A stretch of 64,000 bases of DNA from Anisakis pegreffii (GCA_035041965.1 JAPYMA010003041.1:124001-188000), one strand, 5' to 3'; counted from the stretch's first letter, positions 22,601 through 35,206 are shown. Program-made: numbers and translations. Notes: generated by a model not told the origin, from the letters alone.

Positions 22601-24314
22601 TATGACCATCGGCAGATGATCGGTAATACCCTGATATATCGAATCTGCATGGCTGAAATATTGTTCTGTTGCGATATCAAACCTCTACTCTTTACATCAT
22701 TCTGCTTGACCGGAATTTTACGTATCTTTGACAGTTTTTAAATTCCTAGCGCAAATCAGCATGGCATTAGTAGATTGGCTCATCGATCAAAAGCTATTAT
22801 GCTAACTTCAATTGCTCAATTATTATTGATGGCAAGAGATTAGGTGTTCATCATAAATGCATGAGACCTCGTGGTGGTTTTTGTATGTTCTGTTAAGTGG
22901 TGATATCAATAACAACAACATCGTTGCATTGCTCGTTTCAGTGAATAAAAAAACAAAAAAAAAAACGAACCATCCATCGAACCGGTTCAATCAAAACGAA
23001 TAATTCGTTAAACAAAGACAATTTTCAAATTGCTCGAATGATTTCAGACAAAAAACAGCTGCAATACGTCTGTCGCACTAATGCTGGTACCGAAAAAAAG
23101 TGACTGTGGTATGACATAATCAATGATGAACAAACAGCGACTCACTCGTGAAGCATCGAAGCTACCTGACCGGAGTGTCTTGACTCTAGCCATGCAACAT
23201 CCATATGTAGTAACTTTCTAATATAAGCCTTTTTCACTCGAAATACCTGCCGAATACCGGACACCTCCCATGCTAACCTCTGAAACAAGAGTGGTCGAAA
23301 ATGAGCAAATCACAAGTAGAAGAAATCAGCATAAAACCTTTAAAATTGATCGCTTCAGAAATGTACAGACGAATCATAAACGTTTATATAGGCTCCGTGG
23401 ACTAATGGGGAAGTTTTTTCACAAGCTTATCACAGGAAGCCCTCACAGGCGATCCAAATTTCATGAAGACGATTGCGGTTTCCACCTCAATTTGAAAAGT
23501 AGTTCAGGCTCATTTTAGACCTATGCAAAAAGGAAAGCATGGTGCATTCAAGAAAATACTGAAGTGAACCTGAAAAAATGCAGAAATGAATGTGGCGATA
23601 GATAACGCAAGCATAGCGAGAAAGACTGGTGTTGCGGACGACTCGAATTCTCGATCGATTGCGGACTGCCGAATGAGTTGATGATCTTCAGCGTCTGCAG
23701 TGCTGTTTATCATCGTAACTTCATCCAACCGTTCCAACATCTCGATGTGAACCGTTTTGTTGATTTTCATTTGCTGAAATCAAGCCATCTCAAATTCTTG
23801 GTCCCTCTAATACTTCTGCAAAACGATGTGAAATTTTGAGGTTTCTCTCAAACATTTCACACCCCAAATAAATGTTTTCGGCAACTGTTGGGTTTAATCG
23901 AAGATCAGTACTTGTGAGAATGCTCTTCGAATCAGTCTTGATGAGTTCATCGATCAACAATCAAGTGATTTCGATAATAACAACAACAACGAATTGTATC
24001 GCTAACCTCCCTGACAATCGACAAGGATACAAAATCGCCCATAACCAACCAAACGAACGGAGGCAAAACGGATTGAACTAAAGCGAGTACCAAGCCAACC
24101 ATCATGAGCTACAAGTAAGGATTCGTTGTTAGACTCAACAATGGCACGGTATGCTTTCATAGAGGAGGCATCAAATGTCGTTGAATGGTCATCAATGTGT
24201 ACCGAGGAAAGCATTCCTAACCTGAATATCGACAGCATCCGCGAAGCTGTAAAGAACCGTGAAAGCTGGCCATCTTTGACGAGGGCTCGTCGGTTCTTCT
24301 GCGTGGATTTTCAT
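10738..24314 (-). CDS. P-glycoprotein (ABCB full transporter), 29 exons found
   Basis: ATP-driven efflux pump of the plasma membrane, TMD1-NBD1-linker-TMD2-NBD2. Twenty-nine exons with GT-AG borders and compatible phases sum to 3,921 nt, or 1,306 residues plus stop, a normal length for the family. The start at 24314 is the ATG in frame with exon 1 (begins [14 protein letters not shown]), which runs into the first membrane segment. The stop is TGA at 10738-10740. Both NBDs have Walker A, Q-loop, LSGGQKQR signature, Walker B and H-loop His, so both sites look catalytic. Two oddities: about 38-40 residues of TMD1 are missing between the exons ending at 21448 and starting at 20586, and the exon entering NBD1 Walker A seems to add about 14 residues. 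A tRNA-Cys lies in an intron. Nematode paralogues are numerous, so no symbol is given. Confidence 0.93.
13922..16684 (-). other. P-glycoprotein TMD2 exons
   Basis: Exons 16684-16532, 16349-16248, 15835-15674, 15208-15005, 14934-14834, 14413-14273 and 14081-13922. The first holds TM7. The third has the [17 protein letters not shown] loop. The fourth has a long hydrophobic run around [12 protein letters not shown], and the fifth carries [13 protein letters not shown] (coupling region). The last two hold TM11-12 and the link to NBD2. All phases join without a gap, unlike TMD1. Confidence 0.88.
17369..17647 (-). other. P-glycoprotein linker exon
   Basis: One 93-codon exon rich in Lys, Arg, Ser and Glu joins NBD1 to TMD2. 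It has no predicted membrane segment and contains several basic-Ser motifs (for example KKRSRMD) of the kind phosphorylated in P-glycoprotein linkers. The acceptor ACAG at 17648-17651 and the donor after CCG at 17369 are both phase 0. Confidence 0.8.
17788..19759 (-). other. P-glycoprotein NBD1 exons
   Basis: Exons 19759-19577, 19206-19113, 18956-18821, 18531-18349 and 17956-17788. They give Walker [11 protein letters not shown]-loop VSQEPVLF, signature LSGGQKQR, Walker B IMIFDEA with SALD, and H-loop IAHR, then a D-loop-distal tail with [11 protein letters not shown]. The 5' border of the first exon is inferred: the only phase-compatible acceptor I find is at 19760-19761, and it inserts about 14 residues ahead of VLKGVTF. 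Confidence 0.88.
22164..22168 (-). terminator. Pol III terminator of the solitary tRNA-Cys
   Basis: A T5 run on the - strand lies 2 bp after the tRNA discriminator base. Confidence 0.75.
22171..22242 (-). tRNA. tRNA-Cys-GCA: Solitary tRNA-Cys(GCA) in a P-glycoprotein intron
   Basis: 72-nt canonical cloverleaf on the same strand as the host gene, in the intron between the exons ending at 22481 and starting at 21522. D-loop AGTGGCA, anticodon loop CTGCAGA, T-loop TTCAAGT, all stems paired, A and B boxes intact. Directly upstream, AGGAAG followed by AAATGTTC resembles the array spacer (AGGAAGGGTGTAAATGTC), so it shares ancestry with the array beyond the tRNA itself. Confidence 0.95.
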
Positions 24315-26286
24315 GGATGATTTTAATCAATATCAGTCCTATGAGCGCCCCTCATGGGCTTAAATAAACAGATGCCGAGTCCTATGAACGTCGTAGCGAT
24401 ACGATGCTAAACTTTCACGAATATGCTGGAAAATTTTTGATGTTATCTTTAGAGAAGAATGAATTGGAGTGAATGCAGCAGAATAACATTGAAGCATAAT
24501 TGAAGTAGCAATATTAACTGCGATATTGATAACTGCGATATTCGAGAAGTAGCAATACGGAATTTTTAATTTAATGCCCATCTCATCAACTTACTGCATA
24601 TCGTTGATTTATTGCGGGTCTTATCAAAAACAGTAACGGCTGCTGTCAGTTAAAAATTCTACACGTTTCTGAACAATCTGTCCAGTGTGAACACAAACAA
24701 TTCATAAAAAAATTCATAAAATAATGATACCAGTAATAATAGTAATGCCGAAATTTTATTAACAAATGCGATGAAATATCTCTGGGTATATCAATTCATA
24801 AACGTTATCAGCACAAAGATAAGGAACCACCGCATTCGTTAAAGACAACAATAATAAACAAGTGATTTGTTCTTGCTGATGAATACGTCAACAATCAACT
24901 GCTGCTGATCAATTCACCTGACAAAATCGCGAATTTAGTGGACCGTCAAGCATCATGGTTTATCAATCAAAATCATGGAATATTTCTCGGCGAAAACAGT
25001 CAGAATTTCACTTTCACATCAACTGATAAGGAATCACTCTCACTATCGGATGAATGACAGCGAAAAAGGAATCGCACGCTTTCCAGCACTAATTCTTTCA
25101 TTCCTTCAGAACATTTTTTTCTTCGCTCATTTCTTGGCAAAACATGATTGTGTGTGAGCGATAGTAAAATTGATTAATAACGATCGCGTAATTGCAAAAA
25201 CCTGCTCGTTCATCACCGCAATACCATACGAAGTGAACGGTACATTCTAATGCACATGCTAGCGTCCCTTCAAATAATTTCATGGTCTCGATCCTATAAC
25301 ATACTCAATCAATGCTATCTGTATTCATTCACTTCCGTCACCAACAACACATTTTTTGCTACCCGAAACAATTTTCAATTCTATCACATTGTAATTTAAT
25401 TCGATCATTAGTTAACCGTTGAAGAGTGATTTAATTAGCCAATATTACCGTGAAGCATTCGTATTTACAAAACAAACTGTTGATGTTCTAAGAATATACA
25501 CATGAAACACTTCTGAGCAGTTTAATCCAATTGTAAGTGTCTCAAGTTCCAAAATGGACTAGCCAGCTACATTAATGAGGAGAACTCGCTTCAGCGAAGT
25601 CATTCGCAATTATTATCGGTGATTTCATCCCGGTTGAGGCATTTCCTACCGTCCTAGGAAATAAACCTCAAAAACGATGAATTCTTTATTAATTCTTCTC
25701 TAGTTACGAGTTTTGTGAAGAGCATGAGAAAATAGAACTAAGAAGCTAATAATGATTGTAACAGTATTTGTACAGGATTATTTGTCGTTCTCGAATGTTA
25801 TTGTCGATAAATCTGAAAATCCGACGAATTTTCAACCACCTGTGTCTGTAGTATGATCGTTAGGTTCCACTACAATGATGGAGTGAATTTCGAACGGGAA
25901 TTCTGTTCTTCGAAAGCACTGTCATTAAAAACGCCTCCAAACATTTTTGACTTTGAAAGCGAGAATTTTGCTACGTTAACCGCGTCCACCAGAGATTCTT
26001 AGTTCACTTCAATTTCAATTTATTCGATCCAAAGTTTTTGAAGTTTGCTACATCTTAACCGCAACTGAGCAAATTTGAACTAGACAAAATTGGCCTTTAA
26101 ATTGTGACTACTGACATAAGTAGCGATACCCCATCAAAATGTTTTAAAGTCAACATCATCTGATTAGAAACCATCCTGAATTCAATCTCCCTTCATTTTG
26201 TCCCCTCTGATGCCTGTATTTAAACTAAACTAAGTTGGTCTTTTATTGGTTACCTTCAAATGTCCAATTATTGTTCACCTTCAAAT
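24315..26286. other. No gene recognised
   Basis: AT-rich sequence upstream of the P-glycoprotein start. It presumably includes its promoter, but no clear element was recognised. Confidence 0.6.
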
Positions 26287-26288
26287 TA

Positions 26289-26540
26289 GTGTTGGGAATC
26301 GCAAGATTTTTCTCGACCGAGAGTCCTGTCGGTGATTACGGCAACTCGGTATTCACCGACCGCATAATTTTGAGCATCGGTCGGTTGCGGTTCGGTTGTA
26401 ATCGCGGGGCGGTTTGCCCCCGTTACCGACCGGGCAAGCTTTGTCGATTGCAGTCGGTGGTCACCGACGGTCGGGGACCACCGCAAAACCGTCGGTGATT
26501 ACCGGCCGATTTTCGGTGGTCACCGATCCAACACCGCTTC
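26289..26540. repeat. GC-rich palindrome-rich repeat element
   Basis: An abrupt GC-rich island in AT-rich DNA, built from many copies of CGGT/ACCG words in both orientations (CACCGAC, GTCGGTGAT, CGGTCGGT). The left edge reads AGTGTTGGGAATCG and the right edge, reverse complemented, GGTGTTGGATCGG, so the ends are short imperfect terminal inverted repeats. No target duplication is evident. It is probably a nonautonomous DNA-transposon copy. The hAT-like look of the ends is inference. Confidence 0.6.
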
Positions 26541-26545
26541 TGATA

Positions 26546-28055
26546 AATGAAGTGAAAGCAATCCGAAACAAAACAACTTTCATGCGGCGAACTATCGCAG
26601 TAAGCTTGGTCCAGAATCGTCACATATCCGTGCCAGAATAAAACTCGACGAGTCTGCTTGACACACTCGTAACGTTAACGGAAATTGTGAAGACTACTTA
26701 TTGCACAATGCTTTACCTCAATGATGTTCAACAGGTTGCGATGAAACTGCCACTGTTAAACGCGTATAATTGAATCACAATCTTAATTGTTGCACGAGAT
26801 TCGATTCTAGTGAAACTCCAGTTTACTGGAAATTACTTAAGTATCACTATACGTTTTCATTTGGACTGATTCAGCTCCAGCTTAGTCTTCTCATTAGCAG
26901 TGGTGCTTTCATCCCAGAACACTCTGTTCAGTCTTCATTCTACTGCACTAAAAGCATTATTTGCGGTTGGTTTATGCAGATTTGGTCAATCCTCAATTCA
27001 TCAACTAATCGTTTCGAGAATCATCATTCTCATTGCATAGAATCAGAGAATTTGCATTAATAAAATTTCTAAATGAACAAAATCAAACGTTATTTTGAAT
27101 CGATCTCGACTGAGCTAACAGGATCACGTGCGACTTGACTAATAAAAATGAGAGAACGTATCATATACTACTGATGACATTGATTTTCGGCTGCCTTTGA
27201 GGCACACAGAGGTCGTTCTTCCGGAATCGACTACAGCAGAGGTGGCGTAAAGAAATGCTCGCTTACGATTATTATGAAGCTTCGTAGGCTTCACATCTTT
27301 AAATGACCGTTTATCAAACGATTAGAAACACTGTTATCGGGCTGTTACCCGAAGCAACCTTTGATCATTTTTTTCTGATCTAATCATGATCAAAGAAGTT
27401 CACCTCGAGCTCGACCAAAAAAAATAATGCTAAAGAGCGATTAAGAATAAATTTTTATTGACCATTTCCATACATTTACTCGTAATGATTGACTATTACT
27501 GGTCAGTGAAGTGACTGACGGTAAGCTAGCAACTTGTTGTTTTGAAATATGGTCGGCCATCCACGTTGATGGTGAGCCCTACCTCCTCACTTATCGTGTT
27601 AAACAAACGAACAGTAACAAGTGTAAATTCCGAAGTACGATAACAAGGTTCATTAAGAAGTAAACAGAACAAGAACGACTGAATTGTTTCGACCGCGAAT
27701 ACTCACAATCAAAATGATGATAAGCAACATTTTCCCAACGCTTTGTCGATGAAATTCTTTTTTTCTGCAATAAGGAAAACACGAAACAGAAGCATAGCGC
27801 GTAAAATAGTATAGGAAACAATGCGGAATTCAAAAATTGATGTAACGGCATTTTACTCGTAAAAGAATTTGAAGGAGTGGAAAGAGACATTCTTAAGTGG
27901 ATGTGTGTATGAAATTGCTGTTAGTGGTGATAATGAAAGTAATTACAGTCGCAATATAATGCACAAAAATAGTATGACACCACTCAAGAAAAGAATTCCA
28001 TCGACCCAGGTAAAACGCTCTTTCTAATTCCTTTTCCCAATCAAAGATCGCTGAG
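26546..28055. other. No gene recognised
   Basis: AT-rich. A 99-codon - strand frame at 27591-27890 has one hydrophobic stretch (FLNSALFPILFYALCFCFVF) but no splice context I could join to neighbours. Confidence 0.5.
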
Positions 28056-28555
28056 TCAGTGGTGCAGACAAAATTCAAGAAAGTGTTTGGTTTTTTTCCG
28101 TTGGCTCCGTGAAAAGAATGAAGAGATATGATCATAATGAGTGATGATTTCTGACTGAATAAATGTCGCCCCGATGAAACTCACAACCAACAGGGAATGG
28201 TGCGAATTTCCCGTGAAAGACACTTTTTGCCCGGACGTAACCTCACTGAGGTAGTGCGATGAGACATCGTCAGAAAATATCTTTTCCACTTAAATATCTT
28301 TTAACTTGTTAAGTAAAATTCTCCCCTTACTGTAAGCGGTGATGCGGGTATATAAATCCATTAAATACAGCACTCGTATACTCTAAGGTACTGAACTGTC
28401 AATGTTATGGCTTGATCCATTGGAATTGCACTTGCACTCACACGTAGAAGGACTTGAAAATCAGGGATATCTTCATGCGCTGGAAGACTGCCTCCTAGCA
28501 TCCAGCCTGTTTGACCACCATTATCAACAACACTGTATCGCATGGTTATCGTCAT
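28056..28555 (-). CDS. Unrecognised two-exon candidate
   Basis: Exon 28555-28382 begins at ATG and encodes about 58 residues (MTITMRYSVVDNGG to LTVQYLR), ending at donor AGA|GTATAC. A phase-0 acceptor follows at 28281-28282 and opens a 74-codon frame to the stop at 28056, with one modest hydrophobic stretch (SLLVVSFIGATFI). I do not recognise a domain. The first exon faintly resembles the luminal region of TMEM231-type proteins, which is not enough to name it. Upstream exons may exist. Confidence 0.25.
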
Positions 28556-30771
28556 GGTTATGTGAATGATTCAATGAACAAATGTGATCGAGTTAACCGA
28601 AGAATGTAACCAAATGCATAAATAAATAAATAATCGATCAATTAAATAGTCAAAATGATCCAAGATAATATATATCTAATCGACAGTCAAACTGACCAAG
28701 TTAATATTTGACTCATCCGTCATATTGTCATAACTCACTATAAGTTATCAAGATCCACTCATTTACCAATTATTCGACCTGACCGCGCATACGTTACACT
28801 TTTGCGCGATCCTCTCTTCATTTCATTAAGAAATTCTTGTTTCATCAAACAAGCTTCTTTTCTGTTACCCATTGTAATTTGTTTGTTACTTCCCAAATGA
28901 ACTTTCCGATCACTTATTCATACTTTCAGAAGTGTTTTGTTTGATTTGAAGACGCATTCAATTCACCAAGACGATAATAGGAATGAAATTCTAAGTCTTC
29001 GTCTTTGCTTGCAAACGAGTTTTTGGAATATTTCAGTTCTTAACCAATTACTTCTAGTAATGGCAACAGTAATTACTTCTGTTATTACTTCTGGTAATGG
29101 CAACAGTGATAAAACAACAACTACAATAACATTGGAAACAATAAAGATGAAGAAAATGAACACGAACACGAGCAATATCACTGGAAATAAAACGATGACT
29201 GTGCAATGAATAAGGAAATTCTGCAGAAGTGCTTCAGAAGAAAGCGGTTGAGCTGGTTTTTGCACATGATAGCGAGGAGAATGGAAAGAATTTGAATAGA
29301 TGGCATGCGTTTATGTACGTAGACTTCTAATTTCATGTTATTCTGTTGATGAATTGAGACGTTTGTATATTTAGATAAAAAAGACGTGTTTTAATGACGT
29401 GATTTATGATGATTTGAGAGAATTGGTGCAATAGTTAAACAATTAATGATTGGTTTCTTTTTATGGTTGCCGTTGAACTGTCATTATAATTGTTTTGATT
29501 GTTGCCGCCGTTGTTTACGGGCCTTATTATTTGGTGGGAATGATGTGTTTGGGGCATCGTTTTAATGCAACTTCTCACACTGATTCCATTTAGAATTACG
29601 TTCTCTGGTCACTGATCTCGAACCTTGATCAGTGAACGATGAATCGGAGTTGAAACACTGAATCAATGAATGTTTTAAAAAAATGTGGAATTTTGAAAAT
29701 TCTGCATGGGCACTTCAACCTCTCCATAGATGATCACCTCAATGAAAAAGGGTATGTGCTCAGGACGAGTTGGAATCACTGAATAAATCAGATCGAATCA
29801 ATCAACCGAAATATACCTCAAGTCTATACATGAATAATTTCCAAATTATCGCCACCTTAAAGTGAACTCTTTTATATTCTCAAAAGTCTTATGGCACCTC
29901 ACTTGGAAACTAGAAAGATTCCATTATTCACATTCAGTGCCTCTTCATATCGCCTACTAATATCAAGATTATGGAATGACTTCACTCGTACTTACAGTGT
30001 GAAACCTAAAATCGGGATGAACCTTTTCAAGAACGAATTTGTATTGTTTCCACATATATACAACTGTCGCGAACTCGCAACCTTTTTTATACAGTTACTC
30101 TCAGTCCTAATATTAATTATCGATAATGTTAATTATTATTAAAGATAATACTACTCCTCAATATTAATTATTGTTTATGATTTCAACTACTATTATAATT
30201 GGTAATGTCATTCATGTAAATATTGATACCGTCAACCGTTCTATTGAAGATGTTAACAAATATCACAATTGATAATGTCATTCCTATAATGATAAAGTTA
30301 ACGATGTCTCAATTGATAATGCTATTCTTGTACGCATTCTATGTTCTCTCATCTGTATTTTGTTATGTATTCTTATCTCTCATATGCACATGCACACAGT
30401 CATGCATTATTCCAATTCCTCGTAATTGTCAGATGTTTCCCGATGCTCTTAGTAATAATATTTATTCACATGTTAATATGCATAACATTGTTCAATACAA
30501 AATATTACTGTTCGGCGAACATACTGCTCCAAGTATTGCTGGAGAGGAAGAAAGTATTGTAAAACAGGCAAAAGATAATACCGCATTTGTAACGTATCAT
30601 GATACAACTTAACATTCTTTCGCATAATAGAAATGAGAAGTTATGTACAATGGCAACGGCATATCTCATACACTGCAAGAATAACGAACAAGGGAATAAA
30701 ATCCATCGACATTTTACAATTTGCTCATGTTAACTGCTTATCAGGATTTTATTAGAGACATAAATCCGATT
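28556..30771. other. No gene recognised; low-complexity tracts
   Basis: AT-rich sequence including a low-complexity stretch at about 29050-29200 (AATAACAACAACTAC-type words), whose antisense frame looks like a hydrophobic Val/Ile/Phe run. That is a composition effect, not a membrane protein. Confidence 0.6.
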
Positions 30772-32141
30772 TCATCGGGTAGGAATAGATCGGAGTCTGC
30801 ATTTAAATGTTTGAAGCGATTTGGAGGAGGCAATAGTTTGGGGGAGTTGATTCCAGGCTCTAACGACTCTGTGTGCGAAGGAGAATTTTGCACTGTTTAG
30901 TTTGCAGCGCTTGACAGCGAGTTTAAATGAATTATTATGGCGGGTTCGTTCAATGCTTGGGGAATATTCGAAGAATTCATTCATTGGGAGATCGACCTGA
31001 TGTTGATTGATGTTGTAGGCCATACAAAGATCAGTATAAAATCTCTGCATTCTAAACTTTCTATTCCTAATATTGTTAGTCTCTCCTGGTATTTGGGTAA
31101 ATTACGAAAATTTCCACAACGTCTCTTGAAGATGTAACGAGTGCATCTTCTTTTAACATTTTCAATTATATTATCATCCTGTTTATCCCTGTATGGATCA
31201 CAGAGGGACCAGAGGGACGAGGCGTATTCTAGAATTGGACGAACATAGGTTGTAAGTAATCTGCTTAGTAGAGATAAATCTCTGGATCTGAATGATCTCA
31301 ATATGAGTGATGCTCGGGTGTTGGCTTTTTTGACTGAGGTGGAGATATGTTGGTGGACTTTCAAATTAGGGTTGATTATAATGCCTAGATCTCGGATGGA
31401 TAAGGAAGGAGCCAATTCTTAATTTCCAGTTTTGAGTGGATTGTTGGGGTTTTTTTACCAATTCTAATCAGTTTTTTTTTTCTGGAGCAAGTGGTAAAAG
31501 CCCCTGTGACAGGTTTATGGAGTCAAAAATGGCTTGTGAGTTGTTGGTGTATGCGTAAATTTTAACATCATCTGCAAAAATGAAACATGTTGAGTCTGGA
31601 GGTAGGCATTCAGGGCGATCGTTGATAAAGATTAGAAAGAGAAGGGGTTCTAGAACGGAACCTTGTGGAACACCACTGCTGATATGTTTTGATGAACTGA
31701 AAGATTTACCAACTTCGACTGATTCGGAACGGTTCATTAGGAAGTCTCGAATCCAATTGTAAAGAGAGCCTCGTGTGCCGTATGCTTGTTTGTAGTTTCA
31801 GTGACAATTTGGGTATTGATTCTGAGTCAAATGTTTTTTTAAGTCAAAGTATATTGCATCAATGTAGCCGCCTTCGTCTAAATGAGATACCCAGTTTTGG
31901 TCGATCGAAGTAGGACCGCTGTGGTTCATCTTCCATCGAGAAAACCATATTGGAGAAGGGAAAACAGCTTATTGATCGTAAAACACTTTCTGAGTTCTGA
32001 CACAATTATTTTTTCCATCACTTTGAAAATTGAGCAGGTTAATGAGATGGGACGGTAGTTTTGCGGATCCATATTTGAACCAGTTTTTTGGACTGGTCTG
32101 GTGATTGCTGATTTCCACCACAAGGGAACTGAGCCAGTCAT
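30772..32141 (-). mobile_element. Dead 5'-truncated CR1/L2-like LINE
   Basis: The - strand carries reverse-transcriptase pieces in order but in different frames. 32141-31926 has WWKSAITRPVQKTGS and the NYRPISLT motif. About 31900-31800 has IDAIYFDLKK. 31737-31468 has SGVPQGSVLEPLLF and the catalytic-box variant FADD. 31415-30772 has the C-terminal thumb/connection region (LGIIINPNLKV, YVRPILEYASSLW). The 5' half, including any endonuclease, is absent. Frameshifts and stops separate the pieces, so no product is expected. The order and the C-terminal sequence type match the CR1/L2 group of non-LTR elements. Confidence 0.88.
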
Positions 32142-33401
32142 TACAAACCTACAAAATATATGACAAAGTAGAGTTGTAATAGTATGGGCGGTCTTTTTAA
32201 GGATATCAAACCATCTTATTGTGACTTTACCTTAACTGCCCTCAATTCCCCAAAAACAAAATCATATCATTTTACATAAAGTCACACGCCCAATAGTGCA
32301 GGACCCGAAACCCAAATCTTGTTTATTTCATTGTTGCTGAATCAGAACTGAAGTCTCGCTTCTCGATCTGATTCTAAGTTCGCTCGTACATCAATCCTGG
32401 ACTGTATCCCCGTCAATTCGAATTCCCATTCCATTTGTGATGAATATCTTCTGTGTGGTAAATCACATCAACAACCGAATCATACCACTAGACGCCAAAC
32501 TCACTCAACCAACCAACGACCAACTCAATATTCTGTGAATCCCAAATAATCTCTTCACCACAGCAACTTAATACGATTTGTTTATCCATCAAAAAAATAC
32601 AAAAAAAGTATACAAAAAGTATACCCGTTGTTTAGAAAGTATACAAATACAAATGATTACAAAAGGATGTTTCATGTGGTTTAACAAAAATTACAAGAGA
32701 AAATAATACAAAGGATAGAGATTTAAAAAGATTCCAGAAGATCAAGATAAGTTTCGAAAATGCAGAAGTACTGGGCCATACTCTTTTTTCGTTAGAAAAG
32801 CATTAAAAAATCTAATCTAGCGATGACTTACAACGAGGCAGCCGAAATTTACGACCTGATAATGTGGCAGCGTTAGCTGTTCACACAACACGACTAACGA
32901 TTACGAGAAAACATTCTCGGGGTCCCACAATCTAACAAATATGTTGGCCTAACAGAGGATGTCATCTACATTTGAATGCAAGTCCTCAATAAAGGCTTAT
33001 CTATGATTGTACTGATACAGTGACTAAAGATGTCCATAATACGATGAAACGGTCTATGACCTCAACAGCATAACGTGCAGACAAAAATGAGGAATGCGTA
33101 TAAATAAGCGCATAGATAAATATGATATATTAAAATTTACAGTTTGTAAAATATCACAAATATTACAACGCGTGAATCGCCAACAGAAGATATTCCAAGA
33201 ACACTAAAAATACACAAGCGAAAGACGAGTCTGGTAGTTTAGCATCTTCAGAAAAAAAGAGCCGATCAGATCATTACCGATTGAGATGGATTGACGGTTC
33301 ACGGATGCTTATTGAGCTCTCCATGTAAACCGAATACACTCGCAATAGTGATCTGATCTTATTCTCCTAATGAAGACAACTTCTACCAAGACTCGTACCG
33401 T
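32142..33401. other. No gene recognised
   Basis: AT-rich sequence between the LINE relic and the glutathione peroxidase 3' end. Nothing supported. Confidence 0.6.
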
Positions 33402-35206
33402 TTAAAGACTTTTCCCTTCCAACAACGTCTCAATATCTTTTTCGATGTCTTTTGGCTCGGTAGTTGGCGCGTAACGTTTTACCTGAAATGTAACAGTTGA
33501 AAAATCAGTGTTATCAATATGCCACGAAATGTTCAAATATCACAGCTTTCAAAACTTTTCGAATAGCCAGCAAAGCTGTTTTCTTAAAAAACCTCTTATT
33601 TTCTCATCAAAACCTTATTTTTTCTTATCAAACAGTCTAACACTGAAAACAGAGGTGAAAATAGAGCATTTTGAAACAATAAAACTGGGAATAATTCATT
33701 TGGCCGCACTGCACCGTTATTTCCACACTTTGTTATTGGAACAGTCCTGCCATTATCATATTTTAAAAACGAAAAAAATGCAACTCGTGAATTTTGACAG
33801 AACCTATAATTTTTAAAGCATCATTTTCACATTTAAACGAACTAATACTAATTTACGAGAAATGTTGCTTGCTGCATAACTTGAAGGAATTGCGAATGCG
33901 AATCTACCAGCATTAAGGTTTTCCCGTCGAACTGGTCGCCATACGGGTGGAAAAACTTTCACAAAAACTGACTTTATACTAAAGTTGCCTATGGGGTAAC
34001 TACAAATTTCCACCTGCTTGCTCGTAGTAAAAGAATTTCATCCATGCTGTCTGTGTATCGTTTCTGTGAAGTGAGCAGGAAAGACACTATTTGAATGTAC
34101 TCGTCCGAAAAAAAAAAACATGAATGAATTTGTCTATTCCGTAATTTGGTCTGGTTTTTTTCTTGGTTTGCAAACATCCATCTTAAAGTGGTAGAAAAAT
34201 GAACGAACGAAATCCCAAGAAGTAGAAAAACTAACCGGATGCCCATTTGCATCAATGAGGAACTTAGTGAAATTCCATTTGATGGCATCGAATAGAGTAC
34301 CACCTTGTTCTTTCTTTAAGAAAACGTACAATGGATCCGCTTTACTACCGTTTACATCAATTTTCGCATACAGATCCGGCTCGAACTTGAATGAGTCTTT
34401 GACAAAATTACGAATATCAATCTCACATGATGGTTCCTGAAAATTTTCAACTCACCAACGCCTGTTGAGATTCGGACAATTCTTGATGCGGGTAAAATCT
34501 ATTATTATGAACATCAAATATACTCGAAACACAAAATCATTTATCAGCAGAAAATGTAGCCTGCTTATGGCTTAGTCTTAACATAGGGCTAGAGTTGTCG
34601 ATCAAATATATCAATCAATTAAACTAGTAGCTTGCTCTTTTTTTCGAAATCAGTCTGCAATTTATGGTCGAAATTTGATTCATGATTAACTACCACATCA
34701 ATAAACTAATTTGAAGTTGACAAGCTTGAGTACTGTGATGAAGAGACTTGAATTAATTCATGTCAGTCTTCTCATTGCACATCCTCTCGAGACAAGTGAA
34801 CACATCAACAAAAGATATGAACGGTTCACGTTACCTGTCCGCCGAACTGGTTGCATGGGAAAGCGGCGATCACAAGGCCTTTATCGTTGTATTTATCGAG
34901 CAATTCTTTGAGTTGTGCGTAATTTGAACTTGTTAAACCACACTTCGATGCCACATTAACTATCAGAACAACTTTACCTCTGAAATGAAATAAAGCAAAT
35001 TCAACACAATCGGTACTAGTTCAAAATCATTTCAATTAACGCCAAAAATCGTTTCTCATATCAAACTGTTTTTTTGCGGTTATTTGTCTCAACCGATGGA
35101 AACTGAGAATACAAAGCGAATCGTACTTGTATTTTTCTAGTGAAACATCCTGCCCTTCGGCATCTTTCACGGTGAAATCATATATTGTCTTTCCTGTCTT
35201 CGACAT
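33402..35206 (-). CDS. Glutathione peroxidase, Cys type (PHGPX-like)
   Basis: Reduces hydroperoxides with thiol cofactors. Four exons, 35206-35127, 34979-34835, 34436-34236 and 33482-33402, sum to 507 nt, or 168 residues plus stop. The ATG at 35206 is the first in frame and gives the usual short N-terminus. The peroxidatic residue in ASKCGLT is Cys40 encoded by TGT, so no selenocysteine insertion is needed. Gln75 (FGGQEP) and Trp129 (KWNFTKF) complete the catalytic set. FPCNQFGGQ and a second Cys79 (EPSCEI) are present. The loop found in tetrameric forms is absent, so a monomeric phospholipid-hydroperoxide-type enzyme is likely. There is no signal peptide, so a cytosolic location is inferred. 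Confidence 0.95.

Larger units (their letters stand above)
19946..24314 (-). other. P-glycoprotein TMD1 exons
   Basis: Exons, in gene order: 24314-24222, 24108-24007, 23773-23570, 23279-23146, 22652-22481, 21522-21448, 20586-20500, 20179-19946. The second encodes TM1 ([18 protein letters not shown]). The fourth carries the 'RLAWEVSG..Q' to 'GQVASMLHE' intracellular loop. The fifth has a long hydrophobic pair followed by [14 protein letters not shown]. The exon at 20586-20500 has [16 protein letters not shown], and the last ends in the NBD1 A-loop motif [10 protein letters not shown]. The 861-bp gap between 21448 and 20586 is where the missing segment should lie. Confidence 0.88.

Noticed and set aside
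26289..26540. hAT transposon with 8-bp target duplication
   Set aside because: The ends look slightly hAT-like, but the flanking bases do not match as a target duplication, so the superfamily was not assigned.
28963..29265. Multi-pass membrane protein on the - strand
   Set aside because: The hydrophobic run comes from low-complexity AACAACTAC/ATTACT DNA and lacks splice context or family resemblance.
34835..34979. Selenocysteine codon in the glutathione peroxidase
   Set aside because: The active-site codon is TGT (Cys), and the frame needs no TGA readthrough, so no SECIS element is expected.
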